Of a stretch of DNA of 64,000 nucleotides, positions 44,941 to 54,733 are shown piece by piece. A model generated the notes under the pieces. The model had not been told where the DNA came from. It ran no database searches and was given only the letters and a program-made list of their open reading frames with translations. The DNA lies in NCBI RefSeq assembly GCF_007741535.1, contig NZ_CP036525.1:62001-126000 (forward strand). Reading direction: 5' to 3'. This stretch comes from Rubripirellula lacrimiformis. GTDB taxonomy: Bacteria; Planctomycetota; Planctomycetia; Pirellulales; Pirellulaceae. The stretch's first letter is position 1, and each line of letters begins with the position of its first letter. The position numbers and the translations under genes were made by a program.

Positions 44941-45322
44941 GCATTGGCATGGTTTGTGGTCCCGCCTTGAGGCGGAATCGGTCGCTCGGATCGAGGCTGC
45001 GTAGTCAGAAAAGGCCGGCTGAAGATCATTGGGTGGAATCCAGATCCGGTGGCCAAGGCCACCGGCATGATGCTTTCGCCTCTCCGAGGCTGTCTTAAGC
45101 TGGATTCTCTCTAAATCCGGTACTACGTGCGGGCCGCATTGGCATTGTTTGTAGTCCCGCCTTCAGGCGGAATCGGTGACTCGGATCGACGCTGCGTAGT
45201 CAGAAAAGGCCGGCTGAAGATCATTGGGTGGAATCCAAATGCCGGTGGCCGAGGCCACCGGCATGATGCTTTCGCCTCTCCGAGGCTGTTGTAAGCTGGA
45301 CTCTCTCTAAGCCGGTACTACG
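44941..45322. repeat. Tandem pair of 187-bp repeats with nested palindromes
   Basis: Copy 1 is 44941-45127 and copy 2 is 45136-45322, with a period of 195 bp. I count about 14 differences, including two compensating indels. Each copy holds a ccgcct/aggcgg hairpin near its start, a near-perfect palindrome ccggtggcc/ggccaccgg (45046-45065; 45241-45262) in the middle and ends in ccggtactacg. Copy 2 keeps the GTAG head at 45151 while copy 1 has gtgg. It looks like a mobile non-coding element duplicated locally. Confidence 0.9.
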
Positions 45323-45449
45323 AACGGAGCACCCATTTCTCTGGGCGTCTTGCGGGGATCATAAACCGTGCGGTTCAAACACCAGCGTGAATCTCTTGGC
45401 GAGTCTTCTCTGGCTAGGCAGATATCGAACTCAGCCGAAACCAAGTGGA

Positions 45450-45476
45450 TGAGTCAGCGGTAACCCGGCTGACTCA
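45450..45476 (-). terminator. Hairpin after gap, possible terminator
   Basis: The 9-base arms tgagtcagc and gctgactca are exact around a 9-base loop. It lies 51 bp past the gap stop. A T-run is missing, so it may only stabilise the mRNA end. Confidence 0.45.
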
Positions 45477-45526
45477 CCACACCTTGGATTCAATGTTCGC
45501 GGATCGGCGAACGGTTCAAAAGCGAA

Positions 45527-46672
<1,146 letters not shown>

Positions 46673-46684
46673 TTATAGGAAGCG

Positions 46685-47575
46685 ATGTCCAAAGTGAAAC
46701 AGCCCCCGCATCATGACGACGCTTCAGAGGCTCCGGAAACGCCGTTAAAACGGCCCTCCGTTCCGCCGCCGATGTGGCAACGACCACCCGGCGTGGCTCC
46801 CGGAACTTGGCAATATGTCCATCAACGGACGATCGCCGACCATTACGACGCATTTGTGGAAGATACGCCGCTATGCCGGGTGGATGCTCAAGTGCTGGCC
46901 GAAGTGCTGCCGGGCATCGATTCGCCCGGAAATGAAATAGTTTTGGATTTGGGTTGTGGCACCGGAAGAGCCGCTTTGCCGCTGGCCCAGCGCGGATATG
47001 ACGTCGTCGGTATCGATTTGAGCCATTCGATGCTGGAGGTGCTGGTCCAAAAATCGGCCTCGCAGCCGACCCTCGGATCGATCTTTCCCCTGCACGCGAA
47101 TTTGGTCCAGTTGGATTCATTGGCCGATAACACGGCCGATCACGCGGTGTGCTTGTTTGCCACCATGGGGATGATCCAAGGTCGCCCGAATCGCCAACAG
47201 GTGCTGCGGCATGTGGCCCGGATCGTTCGCCCGGGCGGCAGCCTGACGATTCACGTGCATAACCGATGGGCGGCACTTCAAGAGGCCAGCGGCTATCGAT
47301 CGCTGATCAGTTCGTGGTGGAAATCCGTGACACCGCATCGATGGCAAAGGTCACGAAACGGTACCGCGGGCTACGAGTTTGGCGACGCCACGTACGGCTA
47401 TCGAGGTCTAAAGGACATGTTCATGCACCGATTCTCGCGGCGAGAATTGACGCATGATTTGGCCGCCACAGGATGGGACATCGATCGATGCATGCGACTG
47501 TCGATTGACGGAACCACCGTCCTAAGCGATCGGTCGGTTGCCGGCGGTTTCATCTTCGTCGCCAGGGCGAAGTGA
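46685..47575 (+). CDS. Class I SAM-dependent methyltransferase
   Basis: The protein has 296 residues. The SAM-binding motif I is VLDLGCGTGRAALPLAQRG, with motif II acidic residue at VVGIDLSHSMLEV, and ADHAVCLFATMGMI and VRPGGSLTIHVHNRW match motifs post II and III. The N-terminal 50 residues are Pro-rich and poorly conserved. This is the UbiE/Methyltransf_11 type. The acceptor could be a small metabolite, quinone or lipid and cannot be told apart. It sits alone between gap and the HEGAH-protein gene. Confidence 0.88.
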   Translation: MSKVKQPPHHDDASEAPETPLKRPSVPPPMWQRPPGVAPGTWQYVHQRTIADHYDAFVEDTPLCRVDAQVLAEVLPGIDSPGNEIVLDLGCGTGRAALPLAQRGYDVVGIDLSHSMLEVLVQKSASQPTLGSIFPLHANLVQLDSLADNTADHAVCLFATMGMIQGRPNRQQVLRHVARIVRPGGSLTIHVHNRWAALQEASGYRSLISSWWKSVTPHRWQRSRNGTAGYEFGDATYGYRGLKDMFMHRFSRRELTHDLAATGWDIDRCMRLSIDGTTVLSDRSVAGGFIFVARAK

Positions 47576-47664
47576 AGCGTAAGAGAGATCCTGATGTCCA
47601 ATCCAGTTCGCAGCCCGCGAGCCGTCCATTGCCGCCGAACCGACAGTTTGGTCGGGAACTGACG

Positions 47665-48924
47665 CTACTGAATCACGACGTCTAGCGATCCTTGATTGTC
47701 GTCCAGATCACCGACGGCATCGTTCACTTTCAACAGCAACCAGCTGTGGACGTCAACGGAGATCGTTGCTTCGTCGCCGACCGCTTCGATCACCAGCGGA
47801 GGCAAATCGCCCTGTCGCGGCGTTTGGTTGGGCAGCACGCAGGCGATCAATTGCCCGAGCGGTTTTCCATGGTGGTACCGGATGGTGACCCCCGGGGGCT
47901 GGCTGATCCAAGGTTTAGGGTCGTCGTCCAGAACGATTTCGCCGCTTGCACGCACACGCACGGTAGCACCGGCGGGCAACCGTACGCCGGCCGATTGCCA
48001 GCCCCGGTTGGCTTCGATGGACAGTTCGATGGGTTGACCGTTCCACAGTGGATCGTCGGTCGAAAGTTCGACGCGTTGTTGATCCCAGTCGAAACCAAAG
48101 TCAAAGTCATGGGCCAGCAACCGCCATCGCGCCGCGACCACCGGCCAGTGGGCCGCCAGCGGAGTATAGAATTGGCGGTTGAAATTTTTGCTGGTGTCTC
48201 GTCCCCGTCTCAGCGCCCGCAGAAAACCCGGACGGTACTCGGGGTAGGCGGCAAACATCGACGCGGCGGCCCAACTGTAGCTGTACGATTCGATATCCCC
48301 CGTCAACGTCGGTGGATAGTTCATCACCGTTTCGATCGGTGGGGTCGTGCCGGCGGATCGCAACTGGTCCAATTTTTTGAACCGCCCCCAGTAGGGAACA
48401 TCATCGCGATGGTCCGGGATGGCGATCGTCTGGGTCCGTTCGCCGTGCCCGTTGTGAGTGGCCAGCAGCTCCGCCGACCCTTCCATGAACCACATCGGGC
48501 CAGCCCCATCGAAGGCGTGAAAGGCAAATGAGTGGGCACCTTCATGCAATAGCAAGTGGCGTGTGTAATACTGGCTGGGCTGAGCCAATACCCAAACAGA
48601 GTCGTCGATCGCGTAGCCAAAGGGAAAATCAGGAACACGAAGGGGAATCCATCCTCGGTTCATGAACACCGATTTGTCTTGCATCACGAAGGCCTTCACC
48701 TTCCAGCCCTGGGCGACGTCGTCGGCAAGATTCCCAAACGCGATCCACTGGGGAACGGCAGCGTCAAACGAAGTTACGAGTGTCTGGGCTTCATCCCGGT
48801 CATCCAAATCCGTGGTCAGTTCGATGAACTGGCCGGTCAATTGGTAGGGTTCGACCGCGCATGCGTTTGCTGCGGCAATCACCCATCCGCACAACCACCC
48901 GATAACGATCCATGTTCGATTCAT
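47665..48924 (-). CDS. Exported zinc-protease-like protein (HEGAH) with lectin-like tail
   Basis: The protein has 419 residues. A Sec signal peptide (WIVIGWLCGWVIAAANACA) is followed by an unrecognised domain. HEGAH at residues 127-131, after LLL, fits a zinc HExxH site. WFMEGSAEL follows 16 residues later, and Glu148 is a likely third ligand, as in gluzincins of the MA clan. The last 110 residues (VRLPAGATVRVRASGEIVL and TIRYHHGKPLGQL) look like a PA-IL-like carbohydrate-binding beta domain. A surface glycoprotease or peptidase that binds glycans is the likely role. The first 13 bases overlap the divergent lipoprotein gene. Confidence 0.7.
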   Translation of the reverse strand: MNRTWIVIGWLCGWVIAAANACAVEPYQLTGQFIELTTDLDDRDEAQTLVTSFDAAVPQWIAFGNLADDVAQGWKVKAFVMQDKSVFMNRGWIPLRVPDFPFGYAIDDSVWVLAQPSQYYTRHLLLHEGAHSFAFHAFDGAGPMWFMEGSAELLATHNGHGERTQTIAIPDHRDDVPYWGRFKKLDQLRSAGTTPPIETVMNYPPTLTGDIESYSYSWAAASMFAAYPEYRPGFLRALRRGRDTSKNFNRQFYTPLAAHWPVVAARWRLLAHDFDFGFDWDQQRVELSTDDPLWNGQPIELSIEANRGWQSAGVRLPAGATVRVRASGEIVLDDDPKPWISQPPGVTIRYHHGKPLGQLIACVLPNQTPRQGDLPPLVIEAVGDEATISVDVHSWLLLKVNDAVGDLDDNQGSLDVVIQ

Positions 48925-50006
48925 TGCTTCATTCTAACTTGTCTGGCCGGAACGTTGAAAGTTCATCGGTCGTCCAATCGTCCGTCCGGCGAATCCGAAA
49001 AACGATCCTGGGCATGTCCGGCCTGCTGTTGTTGGCCGGCTGCGTTTCCAAGACCGAAAGCGACGTGGTGGTCTATTCGGCACTGGATCAAGAATTCGCA
49101 ACGCCGATTTTGGACGCCTTCGAACGGACCACGGACCATGATACCGGTGTGATTTCGAAGTTCGATGTCGAATCAACCAAGACCGTCGGTTTGGTCAATG
49201 TACTGATCGCCGAACAGCAGTCGCCGGTGTGTGACCTGTTTTGGAACAACGAAATCATGCACACCGTTCGGCTTCAGAAACGAGGGCTGCTAGAGCCACA
49301 CGATTGGAACGTCGACGCGGGTTATCCTCGCGACATGATCGCCAGCGATGGCACCTGGTGTGGGTTTGCCGCCCGCGCCCGTGTCTTGATGGTCAACACT
49401 CAGGTTTTGACCGACCCCGCGATGTACCCGTCGACCGTGGCCGATCTGGCCGATCCAAAATGGGCCGGCAACTGCGCAATGGCGCGACCCCTGTTCGGGA
49501 CCACCGCGACCCATTTTGCGGTGCTGCGTGAATTGGTGGGACATGATGCCACGATCGATCAACTGCGGGCGATCGCTGGGAATGCCAAGATATTGTCTGG
49601 CAACAAACAGGTCGCCTTGGCCGTTTCGTCCGGCACCGTGGCGTGGGGGCTGACCGATACGGACGACGCGATCATCGAAAAGGATCAGGGTTTTCCCGTT
49701 GCGATCGTCTATCCCGATCAGGAACCCGACCAACTGGGGACGCTGCGGATTCCCAACACGATTGCGATCATGAAGAACGCTCCGCACCCGATCGCGGCGG
49801 GCAAACTGGCCGACTACCTGATGACGGCCGAAACCGAAGATCGTTTGGCGATGGGCGATAGCAGCCAACTGCCGATCAGCCGCGGCAGCAAGTTCCCGCC
49901 TCGCGTCCTGCCCGAATCACCCGTCCGTTGGATGCGGGCTCCGTTCGAACAGGCTGCCGACGATTGGGATGCTTGGTCGAAAGAAGTCTTGGCGATCTTT
50001 GAATGA
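48912..50006 (+). CDS. Iron(III) ABC-transporter substrate-binding lipoprotein (orphan)
   Basis: The protein has 364 residues. The N-terminus is basic (VRRIRKTIL) followed by GLLLLAGC, a lipoprotein signal. The ATG at 48912 overlaps the neighbour by 13 bp, so a later start (TTG 48924 or 48939) is possible. The mature part, VVVYSALDQEFATPILDAFERTT, WNNEIMHTVRLQKRGLLEPHDW and CGFAARARVLMVN, matches AfuA/FutA-type ferric-binding proteins. The matching permease and ATPase genes are not in the window. It may serve a distant transporter or act alone. Confidence 0.85.
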   Translation: MFDSLLHSNLSGRNVESSSVVQSSVRRIRKTILGMSGLLLLAGCVSKTESDVVVYSALDQEFATPILDAFERTTDHDTGVISKFDVESTKTVGLVNVLIAEQQSPVCDLFWNNEIMHTVRLQKRGLLEPHDWNVDAGYPRDMIASDGTWCGFAARARVLMVNTQVLTDPAMYPSTVADLADPKWAGNCAMARPLFGTTATHFAVLRELVGHDATIDQLRAIAGNAKILSGNKQVALAVSSGTVAWGLTDTDDAIIEKDQGFPVAIVYPDQEPDQLGTLRIPNTIAIMKNAPHPIAAGKLADYLMTAETEDRLAMGDSSQLPISRGSKFPPRVLPESPVRWMRAPFEQAADDWDAWSKEVLAIFE

Positions 50007-50009
50007 AAA

Positions 50010-50047
50010 AAGGGTGGCCCGAAGTTCGTTACTTCGGGCCACCCTGG
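50010..50047 (-). terminator. Terminator between convergent genes
   Basis: The 15-base arms agggtggcccgaagt and acttcgggccaccct are perfect. On the minus strand TTTTTT follows, ending the Tat oxidoreductase transcript. On the plus strand only A-runs precede, so for the substrate-binding gene it would act weaker. Confidence 0.88.
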
Positions 50048-50110
50048 CGTTCCAGTTGACCATCAAGATGTCAGTGACCGAAATCGATCGGTCGCCTGCG
50101 GGCTTGCAAA

Positions 50111-51502
50111 CTAGCTGGTGACCGCTTCCTTCATTTCGATTTCGTAGCCTTCGCGGTACGGGCGGCTCAGCATGCTGTTGGCGACTTCGTCACCGACGAT
50201 CTGTTCCGACGAATCGTCCCATTTCAAATCGCGACCCAATCGGGCCGAGATGCCAGCTAGGTGGCACACGTTCAACATTTCCATGTGCGTGTGGACATCG
50301 CTGATCGGGGTCTCGCGAGTTCGTACGCAATGCAGGAAGTTGGCCCAGTGTTGGGCGCGTTCGTTGTGTTCCATCGGCATGCCGCGATAGACCTTGGAAA
50401 TCGCGTCCTCGGGCAGCGGGTTGGATTGGAGCGCTTCGACAGGTGCACCGGCTAGTTTGCGACGGTTGACGAAGATTCGCCCCTTGTCACCTTCGATCAA
50501 CACACCGTTGTCGGTGTCGTTGCGGATCACCATTTCGGTGCCGCCGGGGTAGGCCACATTGAACATGAACGATGTGGCGGTGTTGTAGCGATCGTTCTGG
50601 ACCGCGACTCCGTCTTTGAACTCGACCGGGTGCGTTGCTTTTCCACCGATGGAAATCGGTCCGGCCTGTTGGCCATTGAGCTTCAGAGCCCAGTTGCAGA
50701 TATCAACGTGGTGGGCGCCCCAGTCGGTCAGTTTGCCGCCCGAGTACTCGTACCACCAACGGAATTCGTAATGGCAATTGGTGTTGCCGCGACCGTTCTT
50801 GTCGCCGGTTTTGGTGTGACGATAGTCGACTGCTGGTGCTGGACCCAACCAACGGTCCCAGTTGAGTTCTGGGGGGACTTGGGCCACTGGAATGGCATCA
50901 CACGACGGTGCGCCGCCGATCGCAGCCTGCACGCGGTGGATCTTTCCGAGTCGGCCTTCGGCGACGATCGCCATGGCTTTGACGAATAGGTGGAACGTAC
51001 TGCGTTGTTGCGTTCCCACCTGAACGATTCGGCCGGTTTCCTTCTGGACCTTGCGAATCTGTTTTCCTTCGTCAATCGTTAGGGTCAGCGGTTTTTCACA
51101 GTAAACGTCCTTCCCTGCCAACATCGCTTCGATCAGCGGCTTGGTGTGCCAGTGATCGGGCGTTGCGATATGAAGAACATCGATATCGTCGCGATCAAGG
51201 ATCTCCCGATAGTCCTCGTAAAGATCCGCATTGCCACCGGCCATGGTCTTGTTTGCTCGGTCGGCTCGGCTGCGATCCACATCCGCGATTGCAACGACGT
51301 CGACCCATTTCTTGGCAGCGTTCATGTTGCCATTGGCCATGCCACCGGCACCGATCACACCAATGGTCATCCGGTCGTTCTTGCTGGTCGTTTCATCCGC
51401 CAGGGTCTTCGGCGACGAATAGAAATAGGGCACCGAGGCGGCGGTTCCAGCGACCGCGGTCGTCTTTAAGAATTGACGGCGTTGTTGCTTTGATTGGGAC
51501 AA
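50111..51502 (-). CDS. Tat-exported Gfo/Idh/MocA oxidoreductase
   Basis: The protein has 463 residues from TTG at 51502, which follows TAAGG; the longer ATG frame to 51682 adds a basic stretch of doubtful coding value. The twin-arginine signal SKQQRRQFLKTTAVAGTAAS exports the folded protein with its cofactor, as in glucose-fructose oxidoreductase. The Rossmann site is TIGVIGAGGMANGNMN, followed by YCEKPLTLTIDEGKQI and the DWGAHHVDICNWAL segment. Tat-exported members of this family are frequent in planctomycetes. The sugar or amino-sugar substrate is unknown. Confidence 0.88.
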   Translation of the reverse strand: MSQSKQQRRQFLKTTAVAGTAASVPYFYSSPKTLADETTSKNDRMTIGVIGAGGMANGNMNAAKKWVDVVAIADVDRSRADRANKTMAGGNADLYEDYREILDRDDIDVLHIATPDHWHTKPLIEAMLAGKDVYCEKPLTLTIDEGKQIRKVQKETGRIVQVGTQQRSTFHLFVKAMAIVAEGRLGKIHRVQAAIGGAPSCDAIPVAQVPPELNWDRWLGPAPAVDYRHTKTGDKNGRGNTNCHYEFRWWYEYSGGKLTDWGAHHVDICNWALKLNGQQAGPISIGGKATHPVEFKDGVAVQNDRYNTATSFMFNVAYPGGTEMVIRNDTDNGVLIEGDKGRIFVNRRKLAGAPVEALQSNPLPEDAISKVYRGMPMEHNERAQHWANFLHCVRTRETPISDVHTHMEMLNVCHLAGISARLGRDLKWDDSSEQIVGDEVANSMLSRPYREGYEIEMKEAVTS

Positions 51503-51747
51503 GGATATCGACCTTAAACTCTGAGGGAGATTGGGTTCCAATGGGACGGCCAGGCCTTTGCGAGGCTTACCCGATCCCCACAGTTTACCCCTGGTGAAGG
51601 TCGATTTCTTCGCCAATGGCGTTTTTTTCCCCAATCCGCCTGATCGTTGCGCCTCGCGGCACTGTTTGTCGTGCCTGGGCAACGTGACCGGTTGTCGTTG
51701 TTTTTTCTCAGGTTCACCTCTTTCCTCCTCTCGTCAAGGATTTCGTT

Positions 51748-52842
51748 ATGCAGTTCAGTTGTCCCCAATGTGGAAAGCAATATCAGGGCGAACCATCGAT
51801 GGCCGGTCGCCGGGTGGGCTGTAAAGCTTGTGGCGGTCAGTTTGTGATCCCCAGTGTGGCCGAACCCGACGACTCGTTCGCGATGCAACCGATCACAGCC
51901 AGTGTCGCCGGCCGCGGTGGTGCAGATCCGTCGTCGCAATTGCCCAATTCGACGACCGACGGCGACAACGATTTTCTAGCGGGGGATGTCGAGATCCATT
52001 CCGCCCCGGTGTCGATGCGGGGGGGCCAGTCCAACGACGGTCGCCGCCGAAACGCGGACGAGATCGACTATGAAATCTTTGGGCACGAAACCCAGTACGT
52101 CGAAATCACGTTGGATCCGGGGGAACAAACGATCGCCGAAGCGGGCGCATTGATGTACATGGCGGCCGGCATCGAAATGAACACCGTCCTGGGCGACCCG
52201 TCGAAACAGGACACTGGGTTTCTCGGCAAAGCCATCTCGGCTGGAAAACGAGTGCTGACGGGCGAGTCGTTGTTCATGACGACGTTCACAAACATGGGCG
52301 GCAATCAAGCCAAGGTCGCATTTGGTTCGCCCTATCCCGGACGCATGATTCCAATGCACCTGGATCAACTCGGTGGCGAAATCATCTGCCAAAAGGACGC
52401 GTTTCTTTGCGGTGCCCGAGGCATCCAAGTGGACATCGCGTTCCAGAAAAAGATCGGCGCCGGATTGTTCGGCGGCGAAGGTTTCATCATGCAGCGACTT
52501 CGCGGCGACGGGATCGCGATCGTTCATGCCGGGGGCACGATGATGTACCGCGAATTGAAAGCCGGGGAACAGATCCGTGTCGATACCGGGTGCATCATGG
52601 CGCTCGGCCCGACGATCAACTACGACATTCAGTTTGTGGGCGGAATGAAGAACGCGTTCTTTGGTGGCGAAGGGTTGTTTCTGGCAACCGTGACGGGGCC
52701 AGGGCCGGTGTGGCTACAGTCGCTTCCGTTCAGCCGCTTGGCCGGTCGAATCGCCAGCAGCCTGCCTGGGGTGGGCGGTGGATCGCGAAAGGGCGAAGGA
52801 TCCGTGCTAGGCGGTCTTGGCGAAATGTTCATGGGCGACTGA
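51748..52842 (+). CDS. AIM24-family protein with N-terminal zinc ribbon
   Basis: The protein has 364 residues. The first 30 contain CPQC and CKAC pairs (Cys5, Cys8, Cys25, Cys28), a zinc ribbon. A low-complexity linker follows. From residue about 100 the AIM24/TIGR00266 core appears: QYVEITLDPGEQTIAEAGALMYM, GESLFMTTFTN and FLCGARGIQVDIAFQKK. AIM24 is a mitochondrial protein in yeast linked to membrane organisation; bacterial roles are unknown. AIM24 cores with a zinc ribbon seem less common, though I cannot quantify this. A GTAG-palindrome pair lies 13 bp past the stop. Confidence 0.87.
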   Translation: MQFSCPQCGKQYQGEPSMAGRRVGCKACGGQFVIPSVAEPDDSFAMQPITASVAGRGGADPSSQLPNSTTDGDNDFLAGDVEIHSAPVSMRGGQSNDGRRRNADEIDYEIFGHETQYVEITLDPGEQTIAEAGALMYMAAGIEMNTVLGDPSKQDTGFLGKAISAGKRVLTGESLFMTTFTNMGGNQAKVAFGSPYPGRMIPMHLDQLGGEIICQKDAFLCGARGIQVDIAFQKKIGAGLFGGEGFIMQRLRGDGIAIVHAGGTMMYRELKAGEQIRVDTGCIMALGPTINYDIQFVGGMKNAFFGGEGLFLATVTGPGPVWLQSLPFSRLAGRIASSLPGVGGGSRKGEGSVLGGLGEMFMGD

Positions 52843-52854
52843 CCATCCCCCAAA

Positions 52855-52924
52855 GTAGGACGGCCTTTCCAGGCCGTCGATGGTTTCTCTATGCGCGACT
52901 GACGGCCTGGAAAGGCCGTGCTAC
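52855..52924. repeat. Inverted GTAG palindrome pair (BIME-like)
   Basis: The left unit gtaggacggcctttccaggc continues to cgtc (52855-52878). The right unit (52901-52924) is its inverse, ending in gctac. Each arm also folds on itself (acggcct/aggccgt). Two head-to-tail GTAG palindromes separated by 22 bp match a typical mosaic element. It lies between the AIM24 and sulfatase genes. Confidence 0.9.
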
Positions 52925-53001
52925 TTGAAACCAACGGAGGTGGCACAGCATCGACTATGATTGGTCGTCAACATCACCTCTCTTGTGGAAAGACCGCGGT
53001 C

Positions 53002-54474
53002 ATGAAACGTCAACTGAATCGATTTTCCGTCGGGATTTCGCTGCTGCTTCCTCTGTTGTTGGTCAGCGCATCCGGGGCGGCGGACCGGCTGAATGTGTTG
53101 ATGATTGCGGTCGATGACCTGCGTCCCGAACTTGCGTGCTATGGCGCCGAACACATCCACAGCCCCAACATCGATCGGCTGGCAAGTGAAGGAGTCCGTT
53201 TTGATCGAGCCTATTGTCAGGTGGCGGTTTGTGGTGCGTCGCGGGCTAGCTTGCTGAGCGGTTGTCGCCCCGAAACGACTGGTTGTTGGAACTTCCGAAC
53301 GCCGCTGCGTTCGAAGATGCCGGATGTGTTGACGTTGCCCCAGCATTTCAAACAAAGCGGCTACGAAACCGCGTTCTTGGGGAAGATCTATCATAGCGCC
53401 AGCGATGATGCGTCTTCGTGGACTTTGAACGTCAACCGGTGGGCGCCAGCGCAGGCCGGCAAAGGCAAGTCGTATGTTCTTGCCGAAAACGCGAAGCCCA
53501 CTGAAAGGAAACCCAAGGGCGACAGACGACCGTCAGATAAGGCTGGCCCATCGAACGAAAACGGTGGCGATGTCCCCGACGAAATGTACAACGACGGGCA
53601 CAACGCTGATCGCGCGGTACGGGTGATCGAGCAATTCGCCGATCACGAAAAACCGTTCTTCTTTGCCGTTGGTTTCTTGAAGCCTCATCTGCCGTTCAAC
53701 GCACCGGCCAAATACTGGGATCTGTACGACCGATCGTCGATCGAAATTCCTGCTCGCACCAGTGTTGTCGACGGCGTGCCCTACGCCAGTTCGAATTGGG
53801 GAGAGCTGAAAAACTATCCCGACATCCCTCGTGACGTCGATTATCTTGATGACGAGAAAACACGCGAACTGATCCACGGCTATCGCGCAGCGGTCAGCTA
53901 TACCGACGCGCAAGTCGGCAAGTTACTGGCCGCACTCGATCGAACCGGACAGCGCGACAATACGATCGTTATTCTGTGGGGCGATCATGGCTGGTACGTG
54001 GGCGATTTTGGTGAATGGTGCAAACACACCAACTATGAAATCGCAACGCGTGTACCGTTGATCGTGTCCGCGCCGGGTGTCGCCCCCGATCGTTCAAGCG
54101 AGTCGATGGCGGAGTTCGTCGACATCTTTCCAACGCTGTGTCAGATGACCGGCCTGGACGTTCCCGAGCATTGCCAAGGGAAAAGTTTGACGCCCATCCT
54201 GGCCGATCCCTCGGCGGTAGTGAAACCGGCGGCGTTCAGCCAGTACTTGAAGAACAAACCCGGCGCCGGCCAGATGCGCGGTACCAGTATCCGCACCGAC
54301 CGTTTTCGCTACACCGAATGGCGATCGGTGAAGACGGGTGAACTGGATGCGATCGAACTGATCGATTTTGATACTGATCCGGGGGCGACGGTGAACGTCG
54401 CCAGTGATCCGAAATACGCATCGTTTTTGCCCGGTTTGGCCAAGTGGTGTGCCGAGTCCCATTCAGGAACTTAG
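53002..54474 (+). CDS. Secreted sulfatase (iduronate-2-sulfatase-like)
   Basis: The protein has 490 residues from the ATG at 53002, with GTGGAAAG upstream; an earlier ATG at 52918 lies inside the palindromic element. A Sec signal peptide ends near SGAA. The metal site is VDDLRPELACYG. The formylglycine motif reads CGASR in VCGASRASLLSGCRP; the usual Pro of C-x-P-x-R is Ala, seen in some sulfatases. Further sites: FFAVGFLKPHLPF and ILWGDHGWYVGD (metal Asp-His). Substrates are probably sulfated algal polysaccharides or glycosaminoglycans. Maturation needs a formylglycine-generating enzyme, not encoded here. Confidence 0.93.
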   Translation: MKRQLNRFSVGISLLLPLLLVSASGAADRLNVLMIAVDDLRPELACYGAEHIHSPNIDRLASEGVRFDRAYCQVAVCGASRASLLSGCRPETTGCWNFRTPLRSKMPDVLTLPQHFKQSGYETAFLGKIYHSASDDASSWTLNVNRWAPAQAGKGKSYVLAENAKPTERKPKGDRRPSDKAGPSNENGGDVPDEMYNDGHNADRAVRVIEQFADHEKPFFFAVGFLKPHLPFNAPAKYWDLYDRSSIEIPARTSVVDGVPYASSNWGELKNYPDIPRDVDYLDDEKTRELIHGYRAAVSYTDAQVGKLLAALDRTGQRDNTIVILWGDHGWYVGDFGEWCKHTNYEIATRVPLIVSAPGVAPDRSSESMAEFVDIFPTLCQMTGLDVPEHCQGKSLTPILADPSAVVKPAAFSQYLKNKPGAGQMRGTSIRTDRFRYTEWRSVKTGELDAIELIDFDTDPGATVNVASDPKYASFLPGLAKWCAESHSGT

Positions 54475-54532
54475 GCGGATCGGGTTGGATCGGTGACATC
54501 CACCTGATCGCCTCGGCGGGGCTGCGGCGTGA

Positions 54533-54733
54533 TTAGCGGCTGATGCTTTTCAGGACTGAACGAGGCGACGCGTATCGCTTCAGTTCCTCGGTCAGCTTGT
54601 CCAAGTCTTCATCCATCCAAAGCGCAAACGCTTCGGTCGACTCGCGGGTCAGCGTGGCCGTCAATTCATTCCAGTGCTGGCCCGAAGGGACCGGCTTGGA
54701 TGGGGTCGTGTTGTGGTCGCTTGATGTCGTCAT
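54533..54733 (-). CDS. Small hypothetical protein (66 residues)
   Basis: The frame reads MTTSSDHNTTPSKPVPSG, a polar opening, then ALWMDEDLDKLTEELKRYASPRS, a predicted amphipathic helix. The residue mix fits a real, mostly helical protein better than a random frame. A recognisable domain is absent. The gene is convergent with the sulfatase gene. I think it is likely real, but translation is unproven. Confidence 0.55.
   Translation of the reverse strand: MTTSSDHNTTPSKPVPSGQHWNELTATLTRESTEAFALWMDEDLDKLTEELKRYASPRSVLKSISR

Larger units (their letters stand above)
44890..45526. other. Repeat-filled intergenic region between gyrA and gap
   Basis: These 637 bp contain no credible gene. They hold a GTAG palindrome (44913), two 187-bp direct repeats and a hairpin before the gap stop. 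Short open frames within the repeats are discounted because both copies would have to encode related proteins, which they do not keep in frame. Confidence 0.75.

Noticed and set aside
44916-45098. 60-codon plus-strand frame inside the first 187-bp repeat
   Set aside because: The second copy of the repeat carries indels and does not keep this frame, so selection for a protein is not visible.
44941-45322. Direct repeats considered as insertion-sequence ends
   Set aside because: No transposase frame lies between or near the copies; they are tandem and hairpin-rich.
52918-53001. Longer N-terminus for the sulfatase starting at 52918
   Set aside because: It begins in the palindromic element and places a polar stretch before the signal peptide; the ATG at 53002 has a ribosome site.
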